Shown here in pieces: positions 45,801-58,093 of a stretch of DNA of 64,000 nucleotides. Position numbers and translations under genes: made by a program. This DNA comes from Gigantopelta aegis (lineage: Eukaryota > Mollusca > Gastropoda > Neomphalida > Peltospiridae), in assembly GCF_016097555.1 (NCBI RefSeq), contig NW_024532771.1, forward strand, positions 62,001 through 126,000. Reading direction: 5' to 3'. Numbering within the stretch: the stretch's first letter is position 1; each line of letters opens with the position of its first letter. The notes under the pieces are model-generated. The model was not told the origin of the DNA. It searched no databases and worked only from the letters and a program-made list of their open reading frames with translations.

Positions 45801-48510
45801 AAAGGAATGAGTGGTAAATGAAGGAATGCCATAGTAAATTGATGAGTGGAGTGGTAAACAAAGTAATAAAGTGGTAAATGAAGGAATGGAGTGGTAATGA
45901 AGGAATTGAGTGGTAAATGAAGGAATCGAGTGGTAAACGAAGGAATTGTGTGGTAAATGAAGGAATGGCATAGTAAATGATGGAGTGGAGTGGTAAACAA
46001 AGTAATGGAGTGGTAAATGAAGGAATGGAGTGGTAAATGAAGGAATGGCATAGTAAATGATGGAGTGGAGTGGTAAACAAAGTAATAAAGTGGTAAATGA
46101 AGGAATGGAGTGGTAAATGAAGGAATGGCATAGTAAATGATGGAGTGGAGTGGTAAACAAAGTAATAAAGTGGTAAATGAAGGAATGGAGTGGTAAATGA
46201 AGGAATGGCATAGTAAATGATGGAGTGGAGTGGTAAACAAAGTAACAGAGTGGTAAACAAGGGAATAAAGTGGTAATGAAGGAATGGAGTGGTAAATGAA
46301 GGAATCGAGTGGTAAACGAAGGAATTATGTGGTAAATGAAGGAATGGCATAGTAAATGATGGAGTGGAGTGGTAAACAAAGTAATAAAGTGGTAAATGAA
46401 GGAATGGAGTGGTAAATGAGGAATGGCATAGTAAATGATGGAGTGGAGTGGTAAACAAAGTAACAGAGTGGTAAATGAAGGAATGGAGTGGTAAATGAAG
46501 GAATGGCATAGTAAATGATGGAGTGGAGTGGTAAACAAAGTAACAGAGTGGTAAACAAGGGAATAAAGTGGTAAATGAAGGAATTGTGTGGTAAATGAAG
46601 GAATTGAGTTGTAAAAATAAAATAATATATCATTTTATTGTCACTTACATCTTTCATAGTTTGTAAATCCATAGGAAATTTAATTAAATTATAATAATCA
46701 GGAACAGTTTTTGGATGATACTGGTTTACAAAAGGCCCATAACTACAACACAATACAATAACAAGTACATTGTATGTAGCTATTGTACATTGATTGATGT
46801 CTGGTTAATTAGACATTAATCCAACCATTCTTTATTCATCTAGTTGACCATTTATTCCATCCATCTATCTGCCCATCTATCCATTTATCCATCTAAATAT
46901 AATGTACCTCTTTCACAGCACTTAATTTGTTAACTACTTTCTCTAGAATAGCTGCAAAAGGAACCTAAAGGGTTAAAAATAACATGATTATTACAAAATT
47001 ACTCAAGATTTTATATAATTACATATAATGTGTACATGTATCTGCTATGATATAAATTTCTAACCTCAGGATTGGTCCTTCTTCTTTGGCCTGCTTTAGC
47101 CCTTTTCTATGAACATGATTTAATAAAAGAGATTAATTAAGGGACAGCACATGAAACTTACTTCTAAGTAATCTAGTGGTTCATCACCATGTTTTCTTCT
47201 TTTACGTACTGAGAGAGAGGGAGAGAGAGCTATCAACATTATGTACATGTACATGTCATACTTTTTTTCTTTGGGAAATTTTAAGACCAGAGATCGTCGT
47301 CTCACATCTTCAGCTCTGAGAATAACAAAATTGTCATAACATAGAGATAATTCACTAAATGACTTACCGTTCTAACAAATCTTTCTTTAGTACTACTTTA
47401 GTGCCTTCAACCTTGACAAGATCATCCTGAGAGAATGAGGTCTCACTTACTACAGCTGCTAAATCAGCATCTGTTGGAGCGACCTACAAATGTAAGAATG
47501 TACAATAAACACACACACACACACTCACTCTTACCTGTACTGGTTGGTTCTTGTAATTAGGACAATTCTTATTTGTTTTCATATGACCTTTCTGACCACA
47601 GGCACTGCATGTTAACTATAATATAAGTTATATTATAAGTTACTATAGTATAATATATTATTGTTTAACTATAATATATAATATTATATTATATAATATA
47701 ATATGTACATGTAAATATTGTACATGTACATGTACTGTACATGTACATTCTCTTATAAATTTACATGCATTGCAGTGAATTCCTTTTTCTTTGGTTTCTG
47801 TGGTTTTTGTTTAGCTCTTTCTTCTGCTCTGTCTAATTGACGTAAAGCAGACTGAAGTCTAAGAAGAAAGACATACACATACAAACATGTACATGTATAT
47901 ATAAACTTGTTTATTTTTTACCGTTTTACTTCTTTCTTGATGTCTTCACGAGTTTGTTCATCTTTCTCAGCAAACTCCATTCTAAAGTCAATGAAGAATG
48001 AGACTTTGATCACATGAGAGACACATGATTCTTTTCAAACTATCTACAATAATCACATGACTCTTGTTAATTATCATAGATACATCTCTGTTTTCTCATT
48101 ATATTACAGTCATATGAATATTTTATGTCAGTCACATGACTCTCACCTGATATCTTTATCCTTTGATCCACTCATAATGCGTACATAAGCATCAATGACT
48201 CCTTGATTCTTTACTACCTCATGTCTTACATACTCCCTCCCACCCTCATCTCTAAATGTCCTAGAGATAACAAGTCTCCGCCCAGTCATTGACGAGAAAC
48301 TATGAACAGAGGAAGTGTCATCTACATCCAGAGAGGGTGTGGCTGAGGAAGAAAAGAAGAAATTAAGTATGAAACATGGTACAATGAGAAGACCTTAACT
48401 TGTACATACCTCTATCAGATTGTTCATGAGTATCACTGCTACTTTTACTACTGATCTGAAAGAAAACAAAAAGTAAATTGAGAGAGAGAGAGAAGAGAGA
48501 GGAGAGAGAG

Positions 48511-48550
<40 letters not shown>

Positions 48551-50715
48551 GAGAGACAGAGAGAGAGAGACACTAACAGGTTGATCTTCCATTAACAATC
48601 TCCTTAGTTCCTGTCTTTCAGCCTCCTCTTGTTCATGTGTAAGATCTAGCGCTGTTTTTCTTTGATGACAGTAATGACTCGAGGTTACGACTTAATTCAT
48701 CCTCACTCTCACCTCCTGTGTCACTACTTTCCTCATCAGTTGACAATACCTCATTAGATGATAATACTCTATAAAGATATGAAGGAATGGATATATGAAT
48801 GGATGAAGGAAGATGGAGAGAGAACTGATAAACAATAATGTACATGTACATGCAAATGTATATGTACATTATATACATGTACATGTATGTGTAAATGTAT
48901 ATGTACATCATATACATGTACATGTATATGTGCATAATATACATGTACATGTAAATATACATGTACATCATATACATGTACATGTAAATGTATATGTACA
49001 TGATTTAAATGTACATGTAAATGGACACAATTATAATTTACTTGTTTTGTAGATCAAAGACTCTCTGACATTCCTCTTTATAACGTTCTTGAGCTTCCAT
49101 TTGAGAGAACCTAGTTCCTCTAGCGAACATTAGACTGCTTACGTCAACAGCTACATAAACATGAACACATGATAATTATCAATTATAATTAAGGAGTTAC
49201 CTCCTCCAGACCGAGCAGCTTCTGTAGATATAGTTCTAACAAGATCGATGACTTTCCAACGAGACAATTTATTAATCTAATAATAATGACAACCACATTA
49301 TGTCATCATTTCATATAACTAATAATTACATAATATACAATATTATGTAACATTAAATCTACTTGTCCTTTGAAATTGAATACTAGTATATACAATGTAT
49401 ATAATAGTCAGTATACTACATTATAATAGTCAGTATACTATATTATAATAGTCAGTATACTACATTATAATAGTCAGTATACTGCATTATAATAGTCAGT
49501 ATACTACATTATAATAGTCAGTATACTGCATTGTAATAGTCAGTATATTACATTGATTATCTCTTACTTCATCTTCAGGGACTCCAAAGTTTCTTAGGAC
49601 AGTACGAGCTTTGCTAAGTTTTAATTTTCTCAAATCTGCTTCAGTACCCATCACTGATTTTGGACGTTTACTCGGAGATATATTAGGATTACCAGTATCC
49701 TAAAAGAAAAAATTATAATAACATATCTTAGAGAAATAAAAGTACATGGATATTATTCTTAAGGAATTACAAGATAACTAGTCTATTGTTGCTGACCTTA
49801 GGGTTAAGTCTGGTATATGAGAAGCCTTCTCCACAACCTGTAGGATCAGCTGGTCCACTAACTGACAGCTGGTACTTTCCCTTCATGGCATTAATAAAAT
49901 GATGAGTTGTATTCCATGGAGCAGCTCGAACCTGAGAATGGAATAATGAGAATTGAAACACAAGATTGGATCATGTGATAATAAATACATGAGAATGAAG
50001 ATGTGGAGATGGGGATGAGTATACGTGAACAGATCATGAGAATGAAGATATGGGCATTGGTACATGGGAACAGATACATGAGAATGAAGACATAGAGATG
50101 AGAACATATATACTGTCACTTTACTAACTTCATCATCAATTTTTTGACTAGAATCTTCTTCATCTTCATCTTCAACTGCAAACAATGACTTACCACCATA
50201 ACCAGCATCCTATGTAAAAGACATTGTTCCTATGATAATGTTACTATGATATTGTTGCTATGATATTGTTGCTATGATACTGTTACTATGACATTGTTGC
50301 TATGATACTATTGTGTTGCTATGATACAGTTGTTATAATGTTGTTAACCTTTAGTCTTTGTTCAGCTGCTAACATACTAAAGAAGGCACAGGCTTGTTCA
50401 GGAGTGACCATTGCTCTCATCTCTTCCTCTGTGGGTAAACGGACATCAGGTCGTAATACCCACGAACCAGTCTCATAGCCTAGACAATAAAATTGAATGG
50501 GCAAACATATAAAATATTAAACTCATTTAAAAATTTTAATTTCATCACCTTCTCTTTTGAAGTCAGCGAATTGCTTAAGAACTTTCCGAATGACACTCTC
50601 TGACATGACAGAGGCTGGAAATGCTCTTCTAACCATCTCCATTTTGAGCTTCTTAGGGTGATCATCACTTTCTTGGAACAATCTATAAAGATAGACCTAC
50701 ACAGAGAGAGAAAGA

Positions 50716-50795
<80 letters not shown>

Positions 50796-51569
50796 CAGAG
50801 AGACAGAGAGACAGAGAGACAGAGAGACAGAGAGACAGAGAGCAGAGAGAGAGAGAGAGATAGAGAGACAGACAGACAGACAGAGACAGACAGAGAGACA
50901 GAGAAGTATAAGAAAATGTTGGTTATAATTGAACCTGTAAGAAGTCTTTTTGGAATTGATTGACTGTTTTAGAATTTGGTGCTGGGACTTCAATTTTAGG
51001 ACACAATTGACCAACTACAAATACATCATCTAATATACGAATATGATATCTAGTGGTACAAAATATGAATAAACAATTAATTGAATTAATAAATGACTCA
51101 ATAATGAATGGAAGGATAGACTAATAGACAGGTATATGGATAGATGACAGAGTTAATTATTAAATTAATGATCAACAAACTCATGTACTTGTTATCTGAT
51201 CTTATTACTAAAAAGTCAGTATCAGGTAATTGATGAAGATATACAGGAGCTCTAAATAGATTGCTCTCAAAACTCTACAAAGAATGACAACAGTAGTTAA
51301 TATCAATACATTATTAAGGGGTATAAACAGTGTATATGTATGTGTACAAAGTCTCAGACCAGTACCTGTAAAGATTGTCCAGGTTTGAGACTACCAAGGA
51401 AATAGGATGTATTTTTTGAATGTAAGTTGTCTCTCCATAAGTAAAAGTAGGAGGACCACATTTTACCTTCTACAAACAAATACACAATAACATCAATAAT
51501 AACAATAATAATAATAATAATAATAATAATATAATAATAATACTAATAATAGTAATAATAATAATAATA

Positions 51570-51644
<75 letters not shown>

Positions 51645-52436
51645 TGTATGAATTATATGTACCTCTGGTCTTCGATAGTAATTCTTTATTTTTGTTGCCA
51701 TTCCTGATGCCATTACTAACGGAGGATGTTCCTCTGAGTATTCTGCTAAAATTACATGACCATCACATGCTGTGAGATCTTCTGGTGAGCGCATAAAGAA
51801 AACCTCACCTCCACCAGACATTGTTCTCTCCTTCTCACGTTCCTAGAATGAAAGAGAGAGAGAGAGTTGATGGACTTAAACATTTAAAATATTACCTTCT
51901 CTTTCTTTGTAATGATTTTGTTAGACTGTTAATTTGTTGCCAACCAGTACTCTCTCCTCCATTAGTTACCTAATATAAAATTCTTCAGTTATATATAATA
52001 TAAAATTATATCTGTTCATCTGTTGTTGCCTATCTGCTCACTTGTCAGTACATAGGTAATTTAGGTATGTTTGTATGTGTGTCTGTTTGTTTGTATGTTT
52101 GTCTGTCTGTTTGCATGTGTCATGTGTGTGTGTCTGTTTGTCTTACTTTAATCTTTAGTCTTGGTCTATGAAAATATCTTAGAGCATGTGCTGACCAGTG
52201 TGTAGGGAACCAAGGTAGATAAAGATCAAGTGCTGGTGTAGAATGTTGGACTACGTTACCACTATCAATACCAGGTAGTCCGTGGGAACTGGAGACATGT
52301 TTGGGATTATAGTACTCATCGTTAGATAAATTAAAGGGGTCTTTCTTTGAAAACCCTAGAGTCTGTGAAGTATCGTTTTTAGTTAAATGTTTGTTCCAAG
52401 ACTTCGTGGTTTTCTTTGAGTCCTATTAAAGAAAGC

Positions 52437-52484
<48 letters not shown>

Positions 52485-52495
52485 TAAACAACAAC

Positions 52496-52532
<37 letters not shown>

Positions 52533-53829
52533 AATAACAACAACACACAACAATAATAATAATAACAACAACAATAATAATAATATAGTATACATTATAT
52601 AATACTATAATACACTTTACTATAATAGTCTGTGTGTCTGTTCGTTAGTCCAATTGTCAATTCATCTATCCATCCATTTATTCATCTATCCATCCATCCA
52701 TCCATTCATCTATCCATCCATTCATTCATCTATCTATCCATCCATCCATTCATCTATCTATCCATCCATTCATCTATCCATCCATCCATTCATCTATCTA
52801 TCCATCCATTCATCTATCCATCCATCCATCCATTCATCTATCCATCCATTCATTCATCTATCTATCCATCCATCCATCCATCCATCTATCCATTTATTCA
52901 TCTATCCATCCATCCATCCATTCATCTATCCATCCATCCATCCATTCATCTATCCATCCATTCATTCATCTATCTATCCATCCATCCATCCATCCATCTA
53001 TCCATCCATTCATCTATCCATCCATCCATCCATTCATCTATCCATCCATTCATTCATCTATCTATCCATCCATCCATTCATCTATCTATCCATCCATTCA
53101 TCTATCCATCCATCCATCCATTCATCTATCTATCCATCCATTCATCTATCCATCCATCCATCCATTCATCTATCCATCCATTCATTCATCTATCTATCCA
53201 TCCATTCATTCATCCATCTATCCATCCATTCATCTATCCATCCATCCATCCATTCATCTATCCATCCATTCATTCATCTATCTATCTCTACATTTACTCA
53301 CCTTTTTTCCATCCTTAGTAGTATCAATAGACATAACTGGTTCATCAGGTATACCTATTATCATATTAGGATCATTGGGATCCAGTCTGGCTAGAGATGG
53401 TTTGGGAATGTGACTAACAGCCTGTAAAAATAAGCATCAGACTCAATGAATAAAAATAATAATAACAAAACAGTCCTAACTTAGAATAATTAATTAATTA
53501 CATTAAATGAGCAAGTTTTGATTAACTTCTTTAATTATCTGACCTCAGAATCCCATATGATGTCATCTTCCCATTGTTTATAGATAAGATCATGATTATC
53601 AATAGGAAACATTGATATAGGAAGATCAATACTACTCTCTGTAGTAGTAGGTTGTTGTTGTTTCATATCTACTGTAGTCCATATGCCACCTAATAATGTA
53701 CTCTTAATATTAGAATGGAAAATTGAAATATTAAAATATAAGATGTCACTTCAAAACTTGCGAACAGATTCTTCCATTTACTCACTAATCTAACCATCCT
53801 TCTCATCTGTCAGTTAATTCATTGTCTTT

Positions 53830-53868
<39 letters not shown>

Positions 53869-56800
53869 ACCTTGAGCAGTTACAGGAGGTCCAGTAGCTT
53901 GAGGTATAAAGTACATGACATCATTTTCCCATGGGTGTTGTGTGACCATGAGAAAGGCATCATCAGGAAGATCGTCACAACCACTCTCAGATGGGGGCTT
54001 ACCCTCGTCATCACTAACAAGATTAGAAGACTATAAGGAAATATAGTTATAGAATACAAAAATTAATGGATTACAAAATGTTAAAGATTTTAGGATAGAG
54101 AAATGCTTTATAATGTTAAAGAGCTAATTATTGATAGTAATTAGGGGTTAATTCTTAATTAAAAATGGCTTAGTTATTGTTAACAATCAGAGGTTAATTA
54201 TTGATAATAAACAAGTTAATTATTGATAGTAATTAGAGGCTAATTCTTAATTAAAAATGACTTAGTTATTGTTAACAATCAGAGGTTAATTATTATTGAT
54301 AATAAACAAGTTAATTATTGATAGTAATGAAGTTATAATTATTGATAGCAATTAGGGGTTAATTATTACTAGCAAATAGGGTTAATTTAAATATCAATAA
54401 CGATAAGCAATAGGAGAGTTATATCTGGTAGGTTAACTCCTCCTCCTCAATCTACATTTTTATATGTTGAAGTACTACATTGCAATGCATGTTTAGTAAT
54501 TCCAACTGAAGACCATAGCTAAGATAGTTTATATTGTATATTAAATTAATCTCACCTTTAATTTAAATCCATATTAAAACCTTGTCCATCCTCTCAGGAA
54601 CATTATACATGTCATACAATATTGTGCAGGACCAAATCGCCATTCTCTAGTCTCATCATCGACAACTACAACTCTATCAGTCTCTCTCTGTCTCTCCTTT
54701 TTGACATCTATTGGAGTAAGAAATCTTTCCTCTTGGTCATCAAGCATTTCTGGTCCTGGTATAGGTCCAAAGTTAAAGGTCCAGTCGTCAGGATTGACCA
54801 CATCTTCTGGACATTTTTGTTTTCTTGTTGGTTTTCTTACAATCTTGCCAAATCTTTGGAAGACAAGATGGCCGACCTGGTCCAAGTAAGCTACTAAATC
54901 GTAAAATTCCATTTGGTGTGAACGTGGGAAAGTGTTCCTTGACTTTCTTGTAAAGTTCTTCTCTCGTAATGTTTCCTGGAATAAGTGGGAACATTCCTGG
55001 TTGACTATCTTCATTAGCCTTGTAATTAATTTGAGTATTTCCAAGAGTTTGATTGTCAACTGATTGTAATCGAGTTTGAGACTCAGACTGGAATTCAGAT
55101 GGTTTGGGTTCCTGGATATGAGGTACTGGAATTTGAGGTATTTGCACAGAAGCTGAGCTAACAATAGTTGGTATTAATGGGATATTTTCACTGGCCACAC
55201 CCACTTCCATGCTCTCCTCAGTAGGTTGATCCTTAATTTCTATTTCACTGGTTTGGGAATGAGACTCTTGACTGATAGAGATCTGGTCTGAATCTTCATC
55301 ATCATCATCATCATAATTATCATCATCTTGTTGTGATGAAGTAGAGAGAGCTATGAATAAAAATGGAAATATGTAACAAAGTATATTATAGTTTATGGAC
55401 ATGTGTGTGTGTATAAATGAAGGAACATATGGATGAATAGATTAATTAATGGATGGATAGATTAATTAATGGATGAATAGATTAATTAATGGATGAATAG
55501 ATTAATTAATGGATGAATAGATTAATTAATGGATGAATAGATTAATTAATGGATGGATAGATGAATTAATGGATGAATAGATTAATTAATGGATGGATAG
55601 ATGAATTAATGGATAGATAGATGAATTAATGGATAGATAGATTAATTAATGGATAGATAGATCAATTAATAGATGAATTAATGGATAGATAGATTAATTA
55701 ATGGATAGATAGATCAATTAATAGATGAATTAATGGATAGATAGATCAATTAATGGATGAATAGATTAATTAATGGATGGATAGATGAATTAATGGATAG
55801 ATAGATTAATTAATGGATAGATAGATCAATTAATAGATGAATTAATGGATAGATAGATTAATTAATGGATAGATAGATCAATTAATAGATGAATTAATGG
55901 ATAGATAGATGAATTAATGGATGAATAGATTAATTAATGGATGGATAGATGAATTAATGGATAGATAGATGAATTAATGGATAGATAGATTAATTAATGG
56001 ATAGATAGATCAATTAATAGATGAATTAATGGATAGATAGATTAATTAATAGATGAATTAATGGATAGATAGATCAATTAATAGATGAATAAATTGATCT
56101 TGAATGGATTGATGAATTGATTAAGACTAGATAAGTAATAATACAACATTTAACCTTCACACAATATTTATATAAGTACATTTATAACTGACCAGTTTGA
56201 TTTTGAGCAAATATCATTCCCTTATTATAAAGTCGCGCTCCTTTTCACTTTCATCATCTGCTAACTCATTAATATCAGTAAAATCTTCAGCATTAGAATC
56301 ATTAGAAACTACAATATCTGAAAACATTATGATTATTAATAATTATAATAACTATTAATAATTAAATAATGTGCTAAATAATAATAACTATCATCATTTC
56401 AAGACAATATGATAATTGTCATAGACTCCAGGAGTCTTTACATAACATTATGATGGCCACTGTGTTTTATTATAAAAGTTATATTTAACTCCAAACCCAA
56501 CCCCTCAAATCTATAACCAAATATGGTTCCATTTTGCTACTAAATGTCCACAGTAAACATTATACATGTACATGTATGTAGCATAATAGTGACAGCTGGT
56601 ACTATAATATAGAATGACAATGAGTGAAGGTTCTATAATATTCAGTTACTAACTATGTATAGATTTCAAATCTATACATGTGTAACATTTGTTACTTTGT
56701 GTGTCTTCGTCTCTCTCTTCCTCTAGTTCTCCTTCCTTCATCTCTACCATATCATCAATATCCATAACACCAAGACGAGATAATTGAGCAACTTCACTCT

Positions 56801-56979
56801 AAAACGTACAATACATATTATTAGTCACTAATATAGCAAACACATGAAGAAATATAATATAGTTTTTTATGTCACTATTATAGTTTCTTTGATTTCTATA
56901 TAACCTTGTCAAGTACTCCTCCATCTTCCAGTTCTCCCTCCTCGTTTACATTACCAAAAATAAATCCAGTAAAATCCAT
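42080..56979 (-). CDS. TAF1: TAF1, largest subunit of TFIID
   Basis: TAF1 scaffolds TFIID, contacts TBP and core-promoter DNA, and reads acetylated histones through two bromodomains. I recognise 38 exons from ATG at 56979 to TAA at 42082-42080, about 1,720 residues against about 1,890 in human. Exons 1-19: 56905-56979, 56696-56798, 56193-56317, 54556-55350, 53871-54030, 53544-53700, 53302-53421, 52147-52422, 51896-51969, 51663-51842, 51366-51469, 51189-51274, 50935-51049, 50549-50696, 50349-50479, 50129-50209, 49797-49931, 49568-49699, 49201-49276. Exons 20-38: 49042-49150, 48578-48768, 48410-48455, 48147-48342, 47922-47981, 47765-47858, 47535-47615, 47368-47483, 47262-47315, 47162-47208, 47065-47106, 46908-46964, 46649-46742, 44771-44923, 44071-44191, 43353-43445, 43043-43195, 42644-42826, 42080-42271. 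Frame breaks near 44148, 48657, 51414, 54571, 54593, 54618, 54820 and 56236 interrupt otherwise conserved protein and look like sequencing indels. Confidence 0.95.
43043..44191 (-). other. TAF1: TAF1 bromodomain 2
   Basis: Exon 34 (44071-44191) encodes the linker and [18 protein letters not shown]. Exon 35 (43353-43445) encodes [20 protein letters not shown] and [11 protein letters not shown]. Exon 36 (43043-43195) encodes [15 protein letters not shown] and ITYNG with the conserved Asn. The WPF shelf, ZA loop and YN pair are all present. An extra base in the AAA at 44147-44149 breaks exon 34 (INPLLGDDPQ resumes in the next frame). Confidence 0.9.
43650..43760. repeat. Two-copy ~60 bp repeat of TATATGTACATG type
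   Basis: Two copies of ATATATGGATAATGAGCATA flanked by TGTACATGTATACTT in a TAF1 intron between the bromodomain-2 exons 34 and 35. Confidence 0.8.
44255..44690 (+). repeat. Array of GTTGCTATGGTAAT X-box-like units in a TAF1 intron
   Basis: At least eight imperfect copies of GTTGCTATGGTAAT in the intron between exons 33 and 34, in two clusters (44255-44290 and 44535-44690). The last cluster contains GTGACCATGGTAAC at 44665-44678, a perfect match to the RFX consensus GTNRCC-AT-RGYAAC. Whether this is regulatory or a chance microsatellite is unknown. Confidence 0.6.
44771..46742 (-). other. TAF1: TAF1 bromodomain 1, split by a satellite-filled intron
   Basis: Exon 32 (46649-46742) encodes [20 protein letters not shown] and [11 protein letters not shown]. 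Exon 33 (44771-44923) encodes the rest with [15 protein letters not shown] and ITYNG, in which the Asn is the acetyl-lysine contact. The 1.7-kb intron between them is mostly the 20-bp minisatellite at 45165-46620. Confidence 0.9.
45165..46620 (-). repeat. 20-bp minisatellite in TAF1 intron, about 70 copies
   Basis: Unit GGTAAATGAAGGAATGGAGT with variants (AACAAAGTAAT, ATGCCATAGTAAATGATG). Larger blocks of about 80-120 bp recur in the 45950-46560 half. The unit lacks stops in all three minus-strand frames, so three overlapping frames of up to 466 codons appear; all are spurious. Confidence 0.95.
47535..47615 (-). other. TAF1: TAF1 CCHC zinc knuckle
   Basis: Exon 26 encodes [20 protein letters not shown] with zinc-ligand spacing C-x2-C-x4-H-x6-C. 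Human TAF1 has CGACGAIGHMRTNKFCP at this place. In the family the knuckle contributes to promoter DNA contact. Confidence 0.9.
47640..47752. repeat. AT palindromes and TGTACATGTACA cluster in TAF1 intron
   Basis: ATAATATA-type palindromic sequence followed by several TGTACATGTACA blocks between exons 25 and 26. Confidence 0.8.
48835..49022. repeat. TGTACATGTACATG repeat cluster
   Basis: Tandem, largely palindromic TGTACA units with ATATAC spacers between TAF1 exons 20 and 21. Both strands read as open [15 protein letters not shown] frames; not coding. Confidence 0.9.
49395..49550. repeat. 22-bp minisatellite, about 7 copies
   Basis: Unit ATTATAATAGTCAGTATACT(AC) between TAF1 exons 18 and 19. 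Confidence 0.9.
50549..50696 (-). other. TAF1: TAF1 winged-helix exon
   Basis: Exon 14 encodes [40 protein letters not shown] and [10 protein letters not shown]. In human TAF1 the matching segment (YRLFWKSKD, IKKAFPSHSESSIRKRLK) forms a winged helix that binds promoter DNA. Phase joins both neighbours cleanly. Confidence 0.85.
50706..50908. repeat. (GA)n then (GACA)n microsatellite
   Basis: About 80 bp of GA dinucleotides followed by AGAGACAG and GACA units between TAF1 exons 13 and 14. Confidence 0.95.
51490..51645. repeat. (TAA)n microsatellite
   Basis: About 150 bp of ATA/TAA trinucleotides between TAF1 exons 10 and 11. Confidence 0.95.
52437..52590. repeat. (TAA)n and (CAA)n microsatellite
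   Basis: ATA trinucleotides followed by ACA/CAA trinucleotides, starting about 15 bp upstream of TAF1 exon 8 on the coding strand. Confidence 0.95.
52655..53290 (+). repeat. CATC-type microsatellite, 630 bp
   Basis: ATCCATCCATTCATCTATCT units in TAF1 intron 7, with longer blocks repeated several times. Open frames of 228 and 246 codons reading IHPSIHLS are artefacts. Confidence 0.95.
54090..54375. repeat. ~100 bp degenerate repeat, 2-3 copies
   Basis: Blocks of GTTAATTATTGATAGTAATT and AATGACTTAGTTATTGTTAA recur in TAF1 intron 4. Confidence 0.75.
54556..55350 (-). other. TAF1: TAF1 exon 4, acidic linker and conserved GPG block
   Basis: A 795-bp exon with an Asp run ([12 protein letters not shown]) and a Gln/Ser/Pro-rich linker. 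It then has [32 protein letters not shown] and, after a one-base break near 54820, [11 protein letters not shown] and [10 protein letters not shown]. Human TAF1 has PEFRPGKVLRFLRLFGPG and AEWRYGPARLWYDMLGVPE here, from memory. Three further single-base breaks occur in the last 70 bp (about 54618, 54593 and 54571). Confidence 0.8.
55430..56095. repeat. 20/16-bp minisatellite in TAF1 intron 3
   Basis: ATTAATTAATGGATGAATAG units with GATAGATAGATCAATTAATA variants; the arrangement suggests repeats of about 100-150 bp built from 20-bp units. Confidence 0.95.
56193..56979 (-). other. TAF1: TAF1 N-terminal region (TBP-contacting segment)
   Basis: Exons 1-3 encode [20 protein letters not shown], then an acidic stretch with [17 protein letters not shown] and [16 protein letters not shown]. 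The remembered human counterpart begins SLAGFLFGNINGAGQLEG and later has DYSDINEVAEDESRR. In the family this acidic N-terminus (TAND) mimics the TATA box and binds TBP. The frame breaks near 56236, after which [13 protein letters not shown] continues in the next frame. Confidence 0.85.
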
Positions 56980-58093
56980 TCTTCACTTTGTTGAAGCCAC
57001 ACCCACAACTACCCCTCCCACAAGTAATTAATGCAAAATTTTATTAACAATGTTTACGAAGGAATTGAAATTGTCGTGCAAAATATTAAATATTAATAAA
57101 ATTAATATTATTACCATTTTCTTCTAATTTGATAACTATTGTTAAGTGAAATTTACAAATTAAATTTATTATTTGATATATTTTGATAGTGTTTATGATG
57201 AAGTTGTGTCGTTTGTTGAGATCTTGTTAATTAACAATTTTAAAAATTAAAATAACTTTAATAACTTTGTAGAAAGTCTTACAATCTTCTCCTGAACGCA
57301 TTAAAGAAAAGCAGCATTCTCAACCATTCTCTGAACTACAACTATAGAGTCATTCTTGAGAGCTGGTAATGAATCAATGTCCTTAATTTATTGGGCCCTG
57401 AAATTAAACTGCACTCTAGACCCTATACCAATCTTAGAACCTAATTAATAATTTTACATTAAAGATGTAAGAGCACTTTAGAGTTTAGTTAATAATAATA
57501 TGAATAAACATTTGCAATCCTCTTTATCATTGGAGATGATATCTTTGGTAGAAAAATGGCAAGTTATATTAATGGAAGTTTGAAAGAGCTTATAACACAA
57601 ATATAAAGCTCTTAATGAGATAACTTTAAAAGAAGAGTTGAGGCTAAATATTCTGAATTTTGATTCATTACATAAAAGTTCTCAGGAAATCTTAACTGTG
57701 TAGCCTTTTACTTCTTATATTTGTTTTGTCTATTGTTCATGTCACTAAATTAATGTTATAAATTGTCAAATATCATAACTGAATGCTCCTGCATACTGTA
57801 ATAAACTTGTATTTAGAGCCATGTGATTAAATTCAATTTATCATACTAGTAAGTATTTTCCAGTCTTTTGGTTATTTTGGACTTTGTTTGCTGCTAAAAG
57901 TTTGTAAGATGTTCATAAACTTTAGTAACCCATGTATGTAGAAATTTTGCTTCCTAAAAGTTTATAATATTATTTGGTAATCCTGTAATAATGAACTTTT
58001 ATTACACATAAAAATTAGTTTTAATGATAACATAGAAATTAATATATATATAAATGTTAACAAAAATACAAACATTAATGTTTATGTACAATG
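56980..58093. other. Intergenic region between ankyrin gene 3' end and TAF1 start
   Basis: No gene recognised. It contains the TAF1 promoter region on its left side and, for the ankyrin gene, a minus-strand AATAAA at 58003-57998, about 90 bp beyond that gene's stop codon. A weakly GC-richer patch at 57290-57450 has no recognisable coding content. Confidence 0.5.
57998..58003 (-). terminator. Candidate polyadenylation signal of the ankyrin gene
   Basis: AATAAA on the minus strand, 91 bp downstream of the stop codon at 58094. Canonical sequence and normal distance; not otherwise supported. Confidence 0.5.

Larger units (their letters stand above)
49797..54030 (-). other. TAF1: TAF1 central core (DUF3591 region)
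   Basis: Exons 5-17 encode the most conserved part of the protein, which forms the TAF1-TAF7 module and was formerly described as having acetyltransferase activity. Diagnostic blocks in order: [199 protein letters not shown] and [16 protein letters not shown]. The A6 tract at 51412-51417 is one base short. Confidence 0.93.

Noticed and set aside
45138..46753. Minus-strand open frames of 466, 435, 207 and 142 codons
   Set aside because: They are translations of a 20-bp minisatellite in three frames. Only the first about 30 codons of the 142-codon frame are real (TAF1 exon 32).
50658..50963. Arg-Glu and Leu-Ser rich frames of about 100 codons
   Set aside because: GA/GACA microsatellite on both strands.
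52632..53394. Plus-strand 228- and 246-codon frames reading IHPSIHLS
   Set aside because: CATC-type microsatellite on the antisense strand of a TAF1 intron; all frames are open and no domain is present.
42080..56979. TAF1 as a processed or degraded pseudogene
   Set aside because: It keeps 38 exons with consensus splice sites and conserved domains. The frame breaks are single-base, mostly in homopolymers, and equal in kind to those in neighbouring genes.
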